This document shows, piece after piece, positions 1 to 11,025 of a stretch of 64,000 bases of DNA (its first letter is position 1; each line of letters opens with the position of its first letter). The notes beneath the pieces are model-generated. The model worked only from the letters and a program-made list of their open reading frames with translations. It searched no databases and had not been told where the DNA came from. The DNA is from Halichoerus grypus (taxonomy: Eukaryota > Chordata > Mammalia > Carnivora > Phocidae). The DNA lies in NCBI RefSeq assembly GCF_964656455.1, contig NC_135720.1, positions 105,164,696-105,228,695 of the forward strand, read 5' to 3'. The translations under genes and the position numbers were made by a program.

Positions 1-59
1 CCTACGGACGCTCGAGAATCTCTGAGGTCCTCCAATGGCCGACCTCAGAAGGGAGGCCT

Positions 60-360
60 GTGGGGACACCTTTACCCAGTAGGGGACAGAAGCCAACAGA
101 TGTTTCTCCCTTTTGCCCTCCTGGGTAGACGGTCTTGAGTCACATTTCATAAGGCTCTTATATAGGTCCCTGTGGGGGTCACCAGTCATACACAGGGGTG
201 GCTAATGCACTAAAACATCCTGGAATTCACCAGTTCCCTTCCCTGCCTCACTCTGTCCCCTGCCCTTATCCCTTATTCCTGCTCCCTGGGGTTGCCTCCC
301 AAATAAACTCTCTGCACCCCAGCCCAAAGCCTACTCAAACTCCCCTTCTAGTAGCAACCA
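60..360 (+). repeat. LTR-like remnant (unresolved family)
   Basis: The stretch has a gradual lead-in, a C/T-rich body and an AATAAA-type signal (AAATAAACT near 301) followed by TGCACC, an arrangement seen at the 3' end of several mammalian solo LTRs. No clear TG...CA boundary or target duplication was found, so this could also be ordinary single-copy DNA. Confidence 0.35.
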
Positions 361-507
361 GGCTAGGATAGAGGCATCCTATCTGAAAGACTCTAATTCT
401 TGGGGGCTGGAGTGGGCGGCAGGGGGGAGCATGGCCCACGGAAGGAAGCCACATTTAGCTTTCCTCCAAGTTTAATATTTTATTTTATTTTCAAGTTTAA
501 TATTTTA

Positions 508-693
508 TTTTTTAAAAGATTTTATTTATTTGTTTGAGAGAGAAAGAGAGAGAGCACAAGAGGGAGGAGGGTCAGAGGGAGAAGCAGACTCCCTGCTGAG
601 CAGGGAGCCCGATGCGGGACTCGATCCCGGGACTCCAGGATCATGACCTGAGCTGAAGGCAGTCGCTTAACCAACTGAGCCACCCAGGTGCCC
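508..693 (-). mobile_element. CAN-SINE (tRNA-Lys-derived), full length
   Basis: Read on the minus strand, the element runs from a tRNA-like head (A-box-like word complementary to 671-682, B-box-like word complementary to 616-628) through the CT-rich linker to an A-rich tail. A perfect 17-bp target-site duplication, starting TCAAGTTTAATAT, flanks it at 491-507 and 694-710. The clean duplication points to L1-mediated retrotransposition and a fairly recent insertion. The sequence variant looks arctoid rather than dog-specific. Confidence 0.95.
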
Positions 694-710
694 TCAAGTT
701 TAATATTTTA

Positions 711-1920
711 AAAGCGTAGCTCTAGGCTGGCTCCGTCCCCACACAGAAGTCTGCAGCAGTGTTCGCGTGGTGTTTGCCTCGCTGCCGCATAGACTCCACT
801 AGGCTCGAGCATCTCCCCGGACCCTGACAGCCTGAGGGAGAACCTCATGGCTGGCGCTTCCAATAATTAAGTGTATTTTGCACAGTAGCAGGTGTAAGCA
901 CATCCTCTCTCCCATGGGCCCTGTTTTGGGAATTTGGTGGTGGTGAGTCTGCCTGGCTTGGCCTCTGATTCATAATTCCTGGGGGCAAGGACTGGCCTCC
1001 TCCATCTGGTTCCTCCTGCATACAGCACGGCCTTCAATCAGCAGAGACTCAGACTGTTCTGCTCGGGGCACATGCAGGTTCGAGGAGCCCGTGAAGACTC
1101 TGCCCATGGATACCCTGCCAGATGGGGGCTCTGAGACCTCCCTGCTTCCCTCTTCTCATGCCTCTGGGACAGCAGCGCTGGTGTCGTGGGAACTGGGCTG
1201 GGCTGACCTGCTGTTAGGACCCAGGAACACAGGAGTGATGGGTGGGAAGCTGGACTGACCTGGGGCCTTGATCTTGACCCTACTCCAGTGATAGCCCATA
1301 TCTCCTCCTGACCTTTGGGGTATGAGGAAGCCCTGGTTTCCTCCCTTCTGTAGACTCTGGCTGGCAGTGAGTCACCAGACACTCTCTGCTCCAGAGGCCT
1401 TCATTCCCCACGTGCCCAGCTTCTGTCTGGATCGTGAGGGGAAGTTTCGCCTTCAGCCTCGTAATTGCCACCCTGACTTCCCCTTACTCTTCTGTTGAAC
1501 TTGCCCTACGTGCCCCCAAGTCCCCCACCCTCCAATCTGCTGCACTTCTTAAGGTGTGGTGAGTGAATGGGAACACAGGAAAGAAGATAAGGAGCCAGGA
1601 GCCCCTGCCTGAGGACAGACGTGTGCCGGGGGTGGGGAGGAATATCTGGGCTAAAACCTTCTGCAGAACCTGACTCCCGGGCGGGAGGACCTTGGAGCTG
1701 AGCGGGCTGAACTCCGTCTGCTGCTGTGAGGCTGGAAGGACCTGGATCGGTCTCCCCGTGCCCTCCCAAGTTCCAGGTGTGCTCCTGGGGATAACAGAGA
1801 GGAGTCTGGCCCTGAGCTGATGGCTGATCCCCAGGGTTTGAAGACGGTGTCCCTGGTGACCCCAGGTTCTCCTTTCCTTAAAGCTAAGAAAAATGTGGGG
1901 TCTGGGCCCAAAGCAGGTCG
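711..1920. other. single-copy DNA, no gene recognised
   Basis: GC-rich DNA with only short open frames on the minus strand, up to 154 codons at 1484-1948. These overlap one another in different frames and show no domain. No repeat was recognised. A small AT-rich patch with an AATTAAG word lies near 860. Confidence 0.6.
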
Positions 1921-2062
1921 GATGCTGATCTGAATCTAGTTTTACCACTTCGTGGCTGTGTGGCCTCTGAGCCTGTTTCCGCAGCTGTGGAATGGGGGTA
2001 CATGTGACCCCCAGCCAGGGTGGTGTGAAGAGTAACCAAAAGCATAAAAGGCCTTAATGCAG
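1921..2062 (+). repeat. MIR SINE fragment
   Basis: The order of blocks is that of the MIR core: a word like TTACTAGCTGTGTGACC (here diverged, near 1940-1968), then the 'CTCAGTTTCC..ATCTGTAAAATGGGG' region (diverged, 1970-1996), then the '..GTTGTGAGGATTAAA' region. It is an old and highly diverged copy. Confidence 0.7.
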
Positions 2063-3029
2063 GTCACACCTTCTGGCCCTGGGTGGTGGGTGCCAGCCTT
2101 CCTGTCCCATCCCCCTCTGTTGGCTGTGCTCCAGGGGACCAGTGTCTGTTTTGGGGTATGCTGCTTCCTGGATACAGAGACCTTACTTGTCACCTCCCAC
2201 TCAAGTCCCACCCACCCTCAGGTGCCTGTCACCCCAGAGATGGTATGGGCAGAGAGTTGGGGCTGCCACTGCCCACCTTTAAGGGGGCCGACAGGAATAA
2301 GGCAGGAAGACAGCTCACTCGGGGAGATGTCAGGGTGGGCCCTCAGACCTCCACTTGGACAGGCCCGGGCTGCTTGGGGAGACTCAGGGGGAGTGGAACC
2401 TCCCTCTGGTATTTGTCCTTTGAGTGAAGGCCAGGCCTCTTGCTCCCCTCGGTTCCTGTCATTACCTGTCACAGACCTGGCCCTCAGTAAAACATCTTTA
2501 TGTCACCGCTGGAGGCTCATGATGGTTCTACTGTCTCGTGGCCGTGGAGTGGCCTCCCCGAGTTTGGCCTCAATTTGTCTCCTTCCATCCATCTGCTAAC
2601 CAAAAGAATGTTTTGAGTGCTTCCTTCTCTGGGGAAGGTGGGGGAGCCCAGGTGTGCATCCTTTGGGACCTGGCACCTGCCTGAGCTTGAGCTGTTTCAG
2701 GGTCAGGATCATCCTTTCTACTCGCCAGGCCAAAGCCTCTGGCCGTCCAGCAGCTCCAAGACAATGGGACGGGCCGAATCTGACTGCCGCATCCCTTGCC
2801 CCAGCCATCTCTTCTCCACTGTCCGCCCTCTCTCCATTCCAGGGGTTCACAAGCACGGCACCTCCTCCCTCTGCCCATGTGCACAGCGCCTGGGGCCTCA
2901 TCACCCCCGCCAGGCTTCGGCTAAGGCTCTGCGGCCCCCACTGCCTCCTGGAGGGCACAGCAGGGCCAGGGGCCAGGGAGGGGGCATGGATGTTATTTCC
3001 CTCAATGCCCATGACAAAATCTCCCATCT
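2063..3029. other. single-copy GC-rich DNA with chance open frames
   Basis: Open frames of 180 codons (2057-2599, +), 200 codons (2654-3256, +) and 143 codons (2596-3027, -) overlap each other. All are rich in Pro, Ser, Gly and Arg, as expected when GC-rich DNA is translated at random. One begins inside the MIR and another runs into the LTR, which argues against a real exon. Confidence 0.6.
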
Positions 3030-3300
3030 GCTACATTTTTTCTAGAACCTTGCCACACCCCTATCAAGAGGTGGAGTCCAGTCTCCCCGGCTTTGAACCT
3101 GGGTGGGTGTGTGACTTGCTTGTACCCAATAGAAAGTGGCAGAAGAGACACGGCATGACTCTCAGGGCTAGGCCAGAAAAGACAACAAAACCGTGCCTCC
3201 TGGGACACTCCTGCTGGAGCCCAGAGGCTGCCATGCTGTGGGGAAGCCCAAACTAGTTCATGTGGAGACACGGAAGCCACAGGCCAAGGCCTGAGCCAGA
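3030..3300 (+). mobile_element. MLT1-type (ERVL-MaLR) LTR fragment
   Basis: The stretch follows the order typical of this LTR class: 'aagaggtggagtc' near 3067, a 'TTGAACCTGGGTGG..TGTGACTTGC' block at 3092-3120, 'CAATAGAA..TGGCAGAAG' at 3126-3145, then a block on the pattern GCCATG..GGAAGCCC near 3230-3250. It is a solo LTR remnant with no internal coding part seen. Confidence 0.65.
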
Positions 3301-3974
3301 ACCGCCTGCTGAAGCCTTCCCCAGCCCCTGACCCACAGGCCCGGGAGATACTGGGAAAGGAATTGCTTGAGCCGCTCCATTTTGGGTGGTCTGTTCTGCA
3401 GTAGTTGGGTAACCAGAGAGGGTGAGGGAAGCTTCATTTGGGGTGAGGGTGGTGGGGACAGCGCTGGCCTGGAGTGCCAGCCTCTCAGGCACTGCCTGGC
3501 CCTTGCGTGACTCCTCCCCTCTGGACCTTGGTTTCTCCCCGAGACAGGGGAGGGCTCGGACCAGCAGGGCCCTGAGGCACAGTTCCCCACGCTGCCCTAC
3601 ACTAAGATCTGGATGATGTGCTTCTCACTGCCCCCCCCGCGTCCTCCATGTAAAACCTTGTTCTTGCTAAAGGCCCAGTGCCCCAGAGACCACCTCCCTC
3701 ACAAAGCTCCCGCTTCCTCTCTAGGGGGGGTCTCCCTGCACACAGGCAGCCCCCCCCCCCCCCCGCTCCTTATCCCCTCCCTGGTGCCTGGGTCTCCTGC
3801 CATAGTTCTAAGGCCCTTGCTTTTTCCTCTTTTCAGGTGGTGAGATCGTGAATCTCCAGGGCTGTCCTTCTCTGCTGTGTTGTCCCCACAGCTTTAGACC
3901 TGGTGTCGGGTGCACGGTTGACCATCCTCCTGTCCCCTCCAGTAAAACTAGTTACATGAAGGAATAAATACGTG
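3301..3974. other. single-copy DNA containing a C15 run
   Basis: No gene or dispersed repeat was recognised. An uninterrupted run of 15 cytosines occupies 3750-3764, and shorter C runs lie at 3631-3637. These are length-unstable and error-prone in assembly. Confidence 0.6.
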
Positions 3975-4200
3975 ATATTGACTAGCATTGTCATTATTAA
4001 GCATTTACTACATGCCAGGCACTGTGCCGACCTCTTTGCAAGCATCAGCTCATTGAATCTTCACCTCCCGGAGGTGGGTTGCATTTTCAACCAACTAACA
4101 GGTAAGGAAAGGGAAGCGCAGGAAGGTTAAGTAACTCATTCAAGATCACACAGCTCGTAAGGGACAGAGCCAAGATGGGAGCCCAAGGGGTGAGCTCTTA
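3975..4200 (-). repeat. MIR SINE
   Basis: Read on the plus strand it shows the reverse-complement MIR order: 'GCATTTACTACATGCCAGGCACTGTGC', then a 'CTCATTGAATCTTCACC' block, then 'AGGAAGGTTAAGTAACT..CACACAGCTCGTAAG'. It is nearly full length. Confidence 0.85.
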
Positions 4201-4211
4201 GCCGCCCCATT

Positions 4212-4332
4212 GTGGTGCGTTTATCATCCCCATTTTGTAAATGAGCAAACTGAGGCTTGACAGCCCGAAGCAAGCTGCCTAGTCACACAGCTGGTAAGGG
4301 GTGGAGCCGAGATTTCCATCTGGCTCTATCTG
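4212..4332 (-). repeat. second MIR SINE fragment, abutting the first
   Basis: The core MIR words 'ATCATCCCCATTTTGTAAATG', 'AACTGAGGCTTG' and 'AGTCACACAGCTGGTAAG' recur about 12 bp after the previous MIR ends, in the same orientation. This indicates two independent insertions or a local duplication. Confidence 0.8.
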
Positions 4333-5349
4333 CAAAGGGCTGTGCCCCTGACCTCCGGGCTCCCTGGTCCCATAGCGGGCATTGTCACTCCTCAAGATAT
4401 GCATGTGGGTATGATCGGCTCCTGCTGAGAGGGCGGGCGGGGACACCGAGACAGGGTCACGGCGTGGAAAGGGGCTGTCGTCCTCTTCCACTTGATGGTG
4501 ACGGGGCCATCAGGGGCCCTGGGAGCCCTGGACACGAGCGAGCAGCCCTTCCGTTCAGTCCCGGGCTGGGTTTCTTCTACAGAGAGGACCACAAGCGGCC
4601 AGACGTGACCTTGGGCTCAGCCTCCCCACCCTCTCATACTTTCCCTCCGGCCAGATGTCAAATCTCTTATCTCACTGGGCGTGCATCTCCTCTGGGCTAC
4701 GTGAGGACACTTTGGCCCAAGAGGGGTCAGTGACTCAACTGGGGGCTCTGGCGAGGCCCGCCAGGGCAGGGGCCTGCCTGGGGCTGCGTTTCACTTCCCA
4801 TTTTGCCAACTTGTCACCACACTCGTTGTCATCGTATGCTCTGTGGCGCTGGAGACTGGGGGGCTTTCCGGGACATGGCATTCCGAGCGCTCAGAGAGAC
4901 GTCTTTGGGGCCAGAGCCCTGCCCGCAGCCGTTGAGTGAGCGGCCACCGTGGTCAGCAAGCTTCCTCAGAGCCAGCTCCCGATGTTGAAACTCGGGTTGG
5001 GGCAGAGCTGCTTGCGTGCTCCTGACGCTCCCCGGCTGGGTGGCAGGGGGGCCAAGGCCCTGGAGCGACTCAGATGGATCTGTTGGAGGCAGCAGGCTGG
5101 GGGGCGCACAGGGGGAGCAGTAAGTCAGAGTGGGCCCCAGGCTAGCAGTGGGGGTAGGCTCCTGTTTCTCCTCTGTCAAAGAAACAAAATCCTTATCCTT
5201 TGGTTTATTTGGGCAGAATTGGACTCTGAGAAGTGAATTACTGGACCAGGAGCCTGGGATGAGCGTGTTTAGAACAGCCCTGAAGCCAGAAACTGCCCGA
5301 CGCCCAGGAGCGGCAGCCTGGACAGAGGGCCTGTGGCCGTGTGGTGGCA
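4333..5349. other. single-copy GC-rich DNA, no gene recognised
   Basis: The only notable open frame (188 codons, 4829-5395, -) continues into the flanking LINE-1 fragment and has no domain. No RNA gene or regulatory cluster was seen. Confidence 0.6.
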
Positions 5350-5730
5350 GGTGGAATACTACACAGCGGTCAAAACGCGTGCCCTGCTCCAACATGCAGC
5401 AATGTGCATGAATCCTGGCAACATGAAATCGAGATGAAAAAGTCCCAAGGGATTATATACCATGTGATACTCTTTATAAAGTTAAAAACCATTACGATTT
5501 TTAAAAATGTGTTTTATAGCATCCATATGGATGCAATTAAACTCTATAAAGCATTAAGCAAGGGCATGATGAACAGGAGGTTCAGATGACAGTAACCACA
5601 GGTGGAGGGATGGGGGTATGGGGGGCTACGGTGTGACGTGGTTATTGTCAAGAACTAGCTATCGTTAGGGGTGGTGGGTTTAAGGATGCTTCTTGCACTT
5701 ATTAAAACCAACTAACTAACCAACATAAAT
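5350..5730 (+). mobile_element. old LINE-1 3' end (L1M class)
   Basis: The start 'GGAATACTACACAGC', the 'ACATGCAGCAATGTGCATGAATC' block, the 'GTGATACTCTTTATAAAGTTA' block and the late 'GGTGGTGGGTTT' region follow the order of the LINE-1 ORF2 end into the 3' UTR. It is strongly diverged and non-coding. Confidence 0.8.
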
Positions 5731-5950
5731 CAAAGTGGGCTGTGCACAGATCATTGGGGAGCATCGTGGACCACGGAGGCTGTAAGCCTGAGGTCCAAAC
5801 AGAAGAACAAAGCAAAACAAAGCAAAAGGCATGAGCTGGGAGGGCCTCTGTGCCCCCCAAAAGAAGAAGGCATTAGGATATGCTGGAGTGGTAAGGAGCA
5901 GGAGTTTGGCCGTCTAGGGGCCCATGGGTCCCAGGTCGGAGAAAGGACCC

Positions 5951-6553
5951 TGTATTAGTTTTCTAGCGCTGTATAACAAATTACCTCAAACTTAACACCA
6001 CACCCACTTTTTACCTCCCAGTTTTTGTAGGTCATAGTTGGGGCACAGCATAACTAGATTCTCTGCTCCAGGTCTCACTAGGCTGAAATCAAGGTGTTGG
6101 TTGGGGCTATGATCTCATCCGAGGCCCTCCTTTGCCAAGTTCCTGGTAGTTGTGGGACTGAGGGCCTCAGCTCAGATGTCACCACTGTTCCCTGCTATGG
6201 GATTCTCTCCACAGGCAGTTTGCTTCCTCAAGGTCAACAGAAGAGCATGTCTGCTGCTTTGAACCTCTCTGACATCTTCCATCTAGACTCTAGATTCCCT
6301 AGACTCTCGGTTCAAAGGTACAGCTGATGAGGTCAGGCCCACCCAAGAAAATCTCCTGGGTGATTAATTCAAAGTCAAGTGACTGGGGACCTTAACTATA
6401 TCAGCAAACTCCCTTCATCTCTGCCATAGAATGTGATCTAATCACAGGAATGATGTCCTGGGTCTTGCCCATACTCAAGGGAGGGGATTTTACAGGGGCT
6501 GTATGCCCGGGAGTGGGAATCTTGAGGATCATCTTAAAATAATGCCTACTACA
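5951..6553 (-). mobile_element. LTR-like element (MaLR-type), nearly full length
   Basis: It begins TGTATTAGTTTTCTAG and ends CCTACTACA, so it has TG...CA ends. Between them run recognisable words: 'AACAAATTACCTCAAAC', 'AAATCAAGGTGTTGG', 'CACTCAAGGGAGGGGATTT'. The orientation is inferred from the reverse complement of 'AGGAAACTAATACA', a common MaLR 3' end. The bases next to the ends (GACCC and GGTCC) do not form an exact 5-bp duplication, and the subfamily is unresolved. Confidence 0.65.
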
Positions 6554-6555
6554 GG

Positions 6556-6670
6556 TCCTTTCCAAACCTTGGTTTTCTCCTCCATAAAGTACGGAGTATA
6601 ACCTCTACCCTGGAGGAATTGTGGGAAGATTAAATGAGATGACCTGTGTAGAGGTGCTGTAGTCCATTCA
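6556..6670 (+). repeat. MIR SINE fragment
   Basis: 'AACCTTGGTTTTCTCCTCCATAAA' is followed by 'GGAAGATTAAATGAGATGA', the second half of the MIR core. Confidence 0.7.
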
Positions 6671-6687
6671 GAGATATTTAGTTAGGG

Positions 6688-6818
6688 CCTGCACATGCCA
6701 GGAGGGCCACTGGGAGCTCACTGAACACAGCAGTGTGAAACGTGGACCCCCTCCCTGCCCTCATGGGGCTGACAGTCTAATGGAAAGGCGAGTGGCAGCT
6801 GAACAAATAAAGACCATA
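6688..6818 (-). repeat. L2 LINE 3' end fragment
   Basis: The plus strand reads 'CCTGCCCTCATGGGGCTGACAGTCTAATGG', the complement of the L2 3' UTR phrase that contains 'CTCCATGAGGGCAGGGA' in intact copies. Confidence 0.6.
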
Positions 6819-6839
6819 GTGTGAGAGGCAGGACCCGGA

Positions 6840-8525
6840 TGCTGAAAACTACAAAATGCTATTGCAAGAAATCGATGAAGACCCACATAAATGGAAAGAT
6901 ACTGTATCCGACTCAACATAGCCAAGATACCCATTTTCCCAAAGTGAATTATAGATTTGACACAATGCCAATCAAAATCCTGGTGGGATTTGGGTGGTGG
7001 TGGTTGGGGATATTAATGAGTGGATTCTAAAATTGTATGAAAGGGCAAAGAATTAGAATAGCTAAAACAATTTTGAAAGAAGAAAAAGAAGAAAGTGGGA
7101 GGAATCTACTCAATTTTAAGACCGTATAAAATGACATAATCAAGATAGTGTCAAATTGGCAAAGAGATGGACACATAGATCAGTGAAACAGAGTGGAATG
7201 TGCAGAAATTGATCCACACGAATGTGATCAATATGTGCAAAGATCCAAAGACATGGTGGTGGTGATAGGTTAGTCTTTTCAACAAATGGTGTTGGAACAA
7301 TTGGTCACCCATAAGCAAAAAAACCAAACCTTGACCTAATTACAAACATCAGTTCAAAATGGATCATATCTAAATATAAAGCATGAAACTATAAAACTTT
7401 TCGAGGGATAACATATGTGAAAATCTCCTGGGGTTAGGTGAGGGACCTTATAAATGATACCAAAAGCATGAGCCATGAAAGAGAAAATCGCTAAGTTGGA
7501 CTGTATGAAAACGAAAACCTTTTGTTCGGCCAAAGACACTATCAAGGGAATGAAAAGACAAGCTACAGATGGACAGGGTGGGGGGAGGTGGGGGGGTGGG
7601 GGGGTGGATCTGTAAACCACATAACCGACAAAGGATTTCTACTTAAAATATATATAAAGAACTCTAAAAATTCAACAGCAAGAAAACAAGTCACCCAATT
7701 ATTAAAAAAATGGGCAAAGGATTTGTAAGACACCTCACCAAAGAGGGTATAAGGATGACAAATGAACACGTGGGAAGATACGCAACATCACCAGCCACGA
7801 GGGAAATGCAGACGGAAACCTCAATGAGATACCACCGCACGTCCATCAGAATAACTATAATAAAAAATATTGACAAACGGAAGCGCTGAGGAACTGGGTC
7901 TCTCATGTGCTGCTGGCGGGAACGTAAAATGGCATAGGTGTTTAGAAAAATGGTTTGTTAGTTTCTTGTCAAGTGACACATCCACTAACCACAGGTCCTG
8001 GCAACCCCACTCCGGCATAGACCCCCAGAGAAATGAAGTGTTCTTCACGTGCAGCCCTGTCCGTGGATGTTCACGGCAGCTTTATTTGTAATAGCCCAAG
8101 GCTGGAAACAGCCCAAATGTCCTTCAGTGGGTGAGCGGTTTAATGAAGCGCCGTACGGCCAGACAACGGAATACGGTGACGGGAACAACATTGATAGAGG
8201 CAAGAACTTGGATGAATCTCAGGCATTTACACTAAATGAGAGAAGCCAGTCAAAAGGTTATATATGGAATGACTCCATTTATTTGACAGTCTCGAAAAGA
8301 CAAAATTACAGTGATGGAAAACAGATTAGTGGTTGCTGGGGTTATGGGTGTGGTGAGGGTGTAACTCTAAAGGGATAACATGAGGGATTTGGGGAGATGA
8401 GGAAACATTCTATGGCCTGATTGTGGTAGTGATTACACGAATCTACACATCAGTTACATTTCATGGAACTGTATACTAGAAGGAAAAGAAAAGAAATTTC
8501 ACTGCATGGTAATTAAGAAACAACT
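6840..8525 (+). pseudogene. LINE-1 ORF2 C-terminal part plus 3' UTR, decayed
   Basis: About 1.7 kb matches the end of LINE-1 ORF2 in order: 'CTGAAAACTACAAAATGC' (end of the RT region), a 'TCAACAAATGGTGTTGGAAC' block (near 7280), 'AAAATGGGCAAAGGATTTG' (7707), 'TGCTGCTGGCGGGAACGTAAAATGG' region (7909-7933), 'CAGCTTTATTTGTAATAGCC' (8076) and 'GAACTGTATACTAGAAG' near the 3' end. Frames break repeatedly (open pieces of only 68-109 codons), so no protein can be made. A G-rich tract at 7576-7606 replaces ordinary ORF2 sequence. The RT catalytic core lies upstream of this truncated copy and is absent. The copy is a placental-age L1M subfamily. Confidence 0.9.
7576..7606 (+). repeat. G-rich low-complexity tract inside LINE-1
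   Basis: Runs of five to seven G separated by single T or A bases satisfy the usual pattern for a G-quadruplex on the plus strand. The host LINE-1 has no such tract in the copies I know. Confidence 0.8.
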
Positions 8526-9224
8526 TAAGAGTGTGGACAAGGGCTCCAAGAGAGAAATGCCTGGCTCTTGGGCGACAGGCTCATATTTCAGAAAGATCCA
8601 CATAGTGTGAAGTTGGCACGGTGCATAGAACTTAACAAATGCTCAACACATCCACAATAGCAATAAAGAGAGAAATTAATGATGAACTCTGTGAGTCGAG
8701 GAGATGATGTCGCCAAGAAACCAAGCACTAGATTCTTCTGGGAAGTGGATTCCTAAAGTGAAGACAAGGAGCCAGAAGATGCCCAAAAGCCAGACCTGCC
8801 CGGACACAGGTGGGAGATGGGAAAGCGCCCCCCCCCCCCGGAGGTAACTGTGAGCCCGCAGGCCTGGGAGGGCTGACTCCAGCCCTGTCTCCCTTGACAG
8901 ACCTTGCTCAGAACTGCCCAGAAGGGCTGGGTCTGCTTGGATGAGGGAAGAAGCAGTTGGCTCTGAGTGGAGATCCGGCTCCCTCTTGCTCACCTCCCAG
9001 GTGGCCCTCAGCCATGACCTACTTTTCCTACCTGTCCATGCAGGTGAACTCCCCTGCCCACAGCTATTTTTATCCCACAGGGATTCCCAGCTATTTTTGC
9101 CATCCTGGCTTGTGAGAGAGTTGGACTGTGGGGCTGGTGTTCCTGCCCTCGGGGAGACCCCAGTGGGCATTCCCTTCCCTCCTTTCCCAGTGAGGACCAT
9201 TTTGCCTTCCCGCTTCCCGAGGCG
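8526..9224. other. single-copy DNA with C12 run; possible MIR tail at 8610-8660
   Basis: 'GGCACGGTGCATAGAACTTAACAAATGCTCA' at 8616-8646 resembles the 3' end of a MIR. A run of 12 C occupies 8828-8839. The 174-codon open frame at 8676-9200 (-) has no recognisable domain. Confidence 0.5.
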
Positions 9225-9650
9225 TCTGTCCTGCTACAAGAGCTCCGCATGGCCTACGGGATAAAGTCCAAACTCTTTAACTGGACACTCGAAGCTTTCT
9301 CTACCTGGAACCCAGTTTCCCTTTGGCCTCGTGTCTCTCCACACCTCATGGCCGGCCCGCCCAAGGAGCCAGCCAACCCAGGCCCCTTGCCAGATGCTGA
9401 CAAGGCCTCTCATTTTCCTGCTTGTGCACCTGCTGCTGGGAGTATCCTTTTCCTCCCATCTCCATGGGACCTCGCACTAATTGCAGCCTCCTCCCTGGAG
9501 CCCTCCTTGATTCCGTGGCTGGCAGGGATTGTGCCCTTTCCTTGGGAACTGTTGTCCTGGGCCCTCTCTGCTCCTCTGCTTCAGGGGACATCCAGCCATG
9601 GATCTGTCTGTCTCTTCCTGGTTCTTGAGGATGGCCCTTGCCCACCTCTA
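9225..9650 (+). repeat. L2-like LINE fragment (diverged)
   Basis: 'GGGATAAAGTCCAAACTCTTTAACTGG' and 'TCCTCCCTGGAGCCCTCCTTGATTCC' fit the L2 3' region, where 'AAAGTCCAAACTC' and 'GGAAGCCTTCCCTGA' occur in this order. Divergence is high. The window's longest open frame (254 codons from 9249) starts inside this fragment. Confidence 0.45.
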
Positions 9651-10854
9651 CCCCCACACAGCACGTGTGTGAAGGATGGCGAGATGCAGCTGCCTCTCCT
9701 ACATCCTCCAGGCTGCCCCCCCACCCTGTGCCTGGGCCCTACGATGCCCCCTTTCCCCGGGGCAGGGCTAGGGCTCTGTCACCTCCTGACGGCTAGACTC
9801 GGAGCCTCAGTGAATCAGCAAACCCTTCCCAGGGCCTGCAATGGGCTCAGCAACTTTTCTGAGCGCTCTGGGGAAGGTGTGGGGAGGAAGGGCGAGAGGC
9901 CACGCCCGTCAGAGGGAGCCTGGGCCGGCAGACCTGAAGCTCCGGGGACTACTCCCATGGTGCTCGTAGGCATGCCTGGGCCCCCCAAAGGCACTCTCGC
10001 CCCACCCCTGTGACTGCTGCGCCAGCTTTCTCCTCATCCTGGAGAATGCCTCACCCCCTCTGGCTGGACCTCCTGTCCTCTTCACCCCATAGTCCAGCCC
10101 TGGCCCCTGGCCCTCTGCAGCCCCTGCTAGGACCTCCTGGGCACCAGATCCGAGCTCCTACCTTCCTGGCCTGCTCAGAGCCTTTGCTCCCCACTCCTCC
10201 TCCATCTCCTTGAAGGGCTCCCACTTCTGCCGGTCCTGGAGAGAGGTCAGAAGTCCTCAGGGTATGACAGGGCACCTCCCCTGTCCCTGAACCCTCTAGA
10301 GCTTCAGCTGTCAACACTGGTCTCCGAACCTTTCCTTCTACCTCAGGCCTCTTGCCCTGAGCTCCAGATCTCACAGCCCCTCAGACTTAACAGGATTGAA
10401 ACTCAGCTCATTCCTCTTTCTTTCCCATTCCTTCTCTGCCCCCCGCCCGCCCCATCTGGAGCCCCAGGCCTCCTGCCTCTCCCATTCCCACCCATCCTCC
10501 CCTGCCCCACTCAGCAGCCTGCACAAGCCCGCCGGGCCTCCCTTCAGATCTGCTGCTTGCAGAAGAAAGCCCAAGAGTGTTAGGAAGGATGCTGGGTGTG
10601 CGTCGCTGAGGGCAGGTGCGGGGGTGTGCGTCCTGCCAGCTGTGGGGTCTGGTCAGGCGACCTTCCCTTCTGGAAGCCTCCACTTCCTCTCATGTGTCAG
10701 GTGTATCTTGGCCCCCGGGCAGCTGTGAGAATCAAAGCGATGACGCTGTGGTGGGTGGAGAAGCGAGCGGTCTGCAGGGAGTACTGCGAGGACGGGGATG
10801 GGGACGGAGATGCTGGCAGCAAGTAGTGTTCCCAGCCACCGCCCCCCCTCTGCA
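9651..10854. other. single-copy C/T-rich DNA, no gene recognised
   Basis: The 254-codon open frame ending at 10013 is full of Pro, Leu, Gly and Ser, lacks any motif, and begins in repeat DNA. Pyrimidine-rich stretches (10410-10510) explain further Pro/Ser-rich frames. Confidence 0.6.
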
Positions 10855-11025
10855 GGCCTTCTGCTCCAACCCTTGCCTCTTTCCCGCATGGCCACACAGC
10901 CAAGCCTCAAAGCCTCTGCACCTCTGGCCCTGCTTTTCTTTCCGCAGGAGATGCCTTCCTCCTAGCTGCCCCCCTAGCTGATGACTTTTCCTACTTTAAG
11001 GTCCACTAGGAATCCCATCTCTTCT
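10855..11025 (+). repeat. L2 LINE fragment
   Basis: 'CTGCACCTCTGGCCCTGCTTTTC' followed by 'GATGCCTTCCTCCTAGCTGCC' and 'CTAGGAATCCCATCTCTTCTGA' corresponds to the L2 region with 'CCTTTGCACTTGCTGTTCCC..TGGAATGCCCTTCC'. Confidence 0.45.

Noticed and set aside
671..682. tRNA-like A-box and B-box words
   Set aside because: They belong to the CAN-SINE head, which is tRNA-derived; there is no separate tRNA gene.
9249..10013. 254-codon open frame on the plus strand, the longest in the window
   Set aside because: It begins inside an L2-like fragment, is Pro/Leu/Gly/Ser-rich as random GC-rich translation would be, and shows no domain, signal or splice context.
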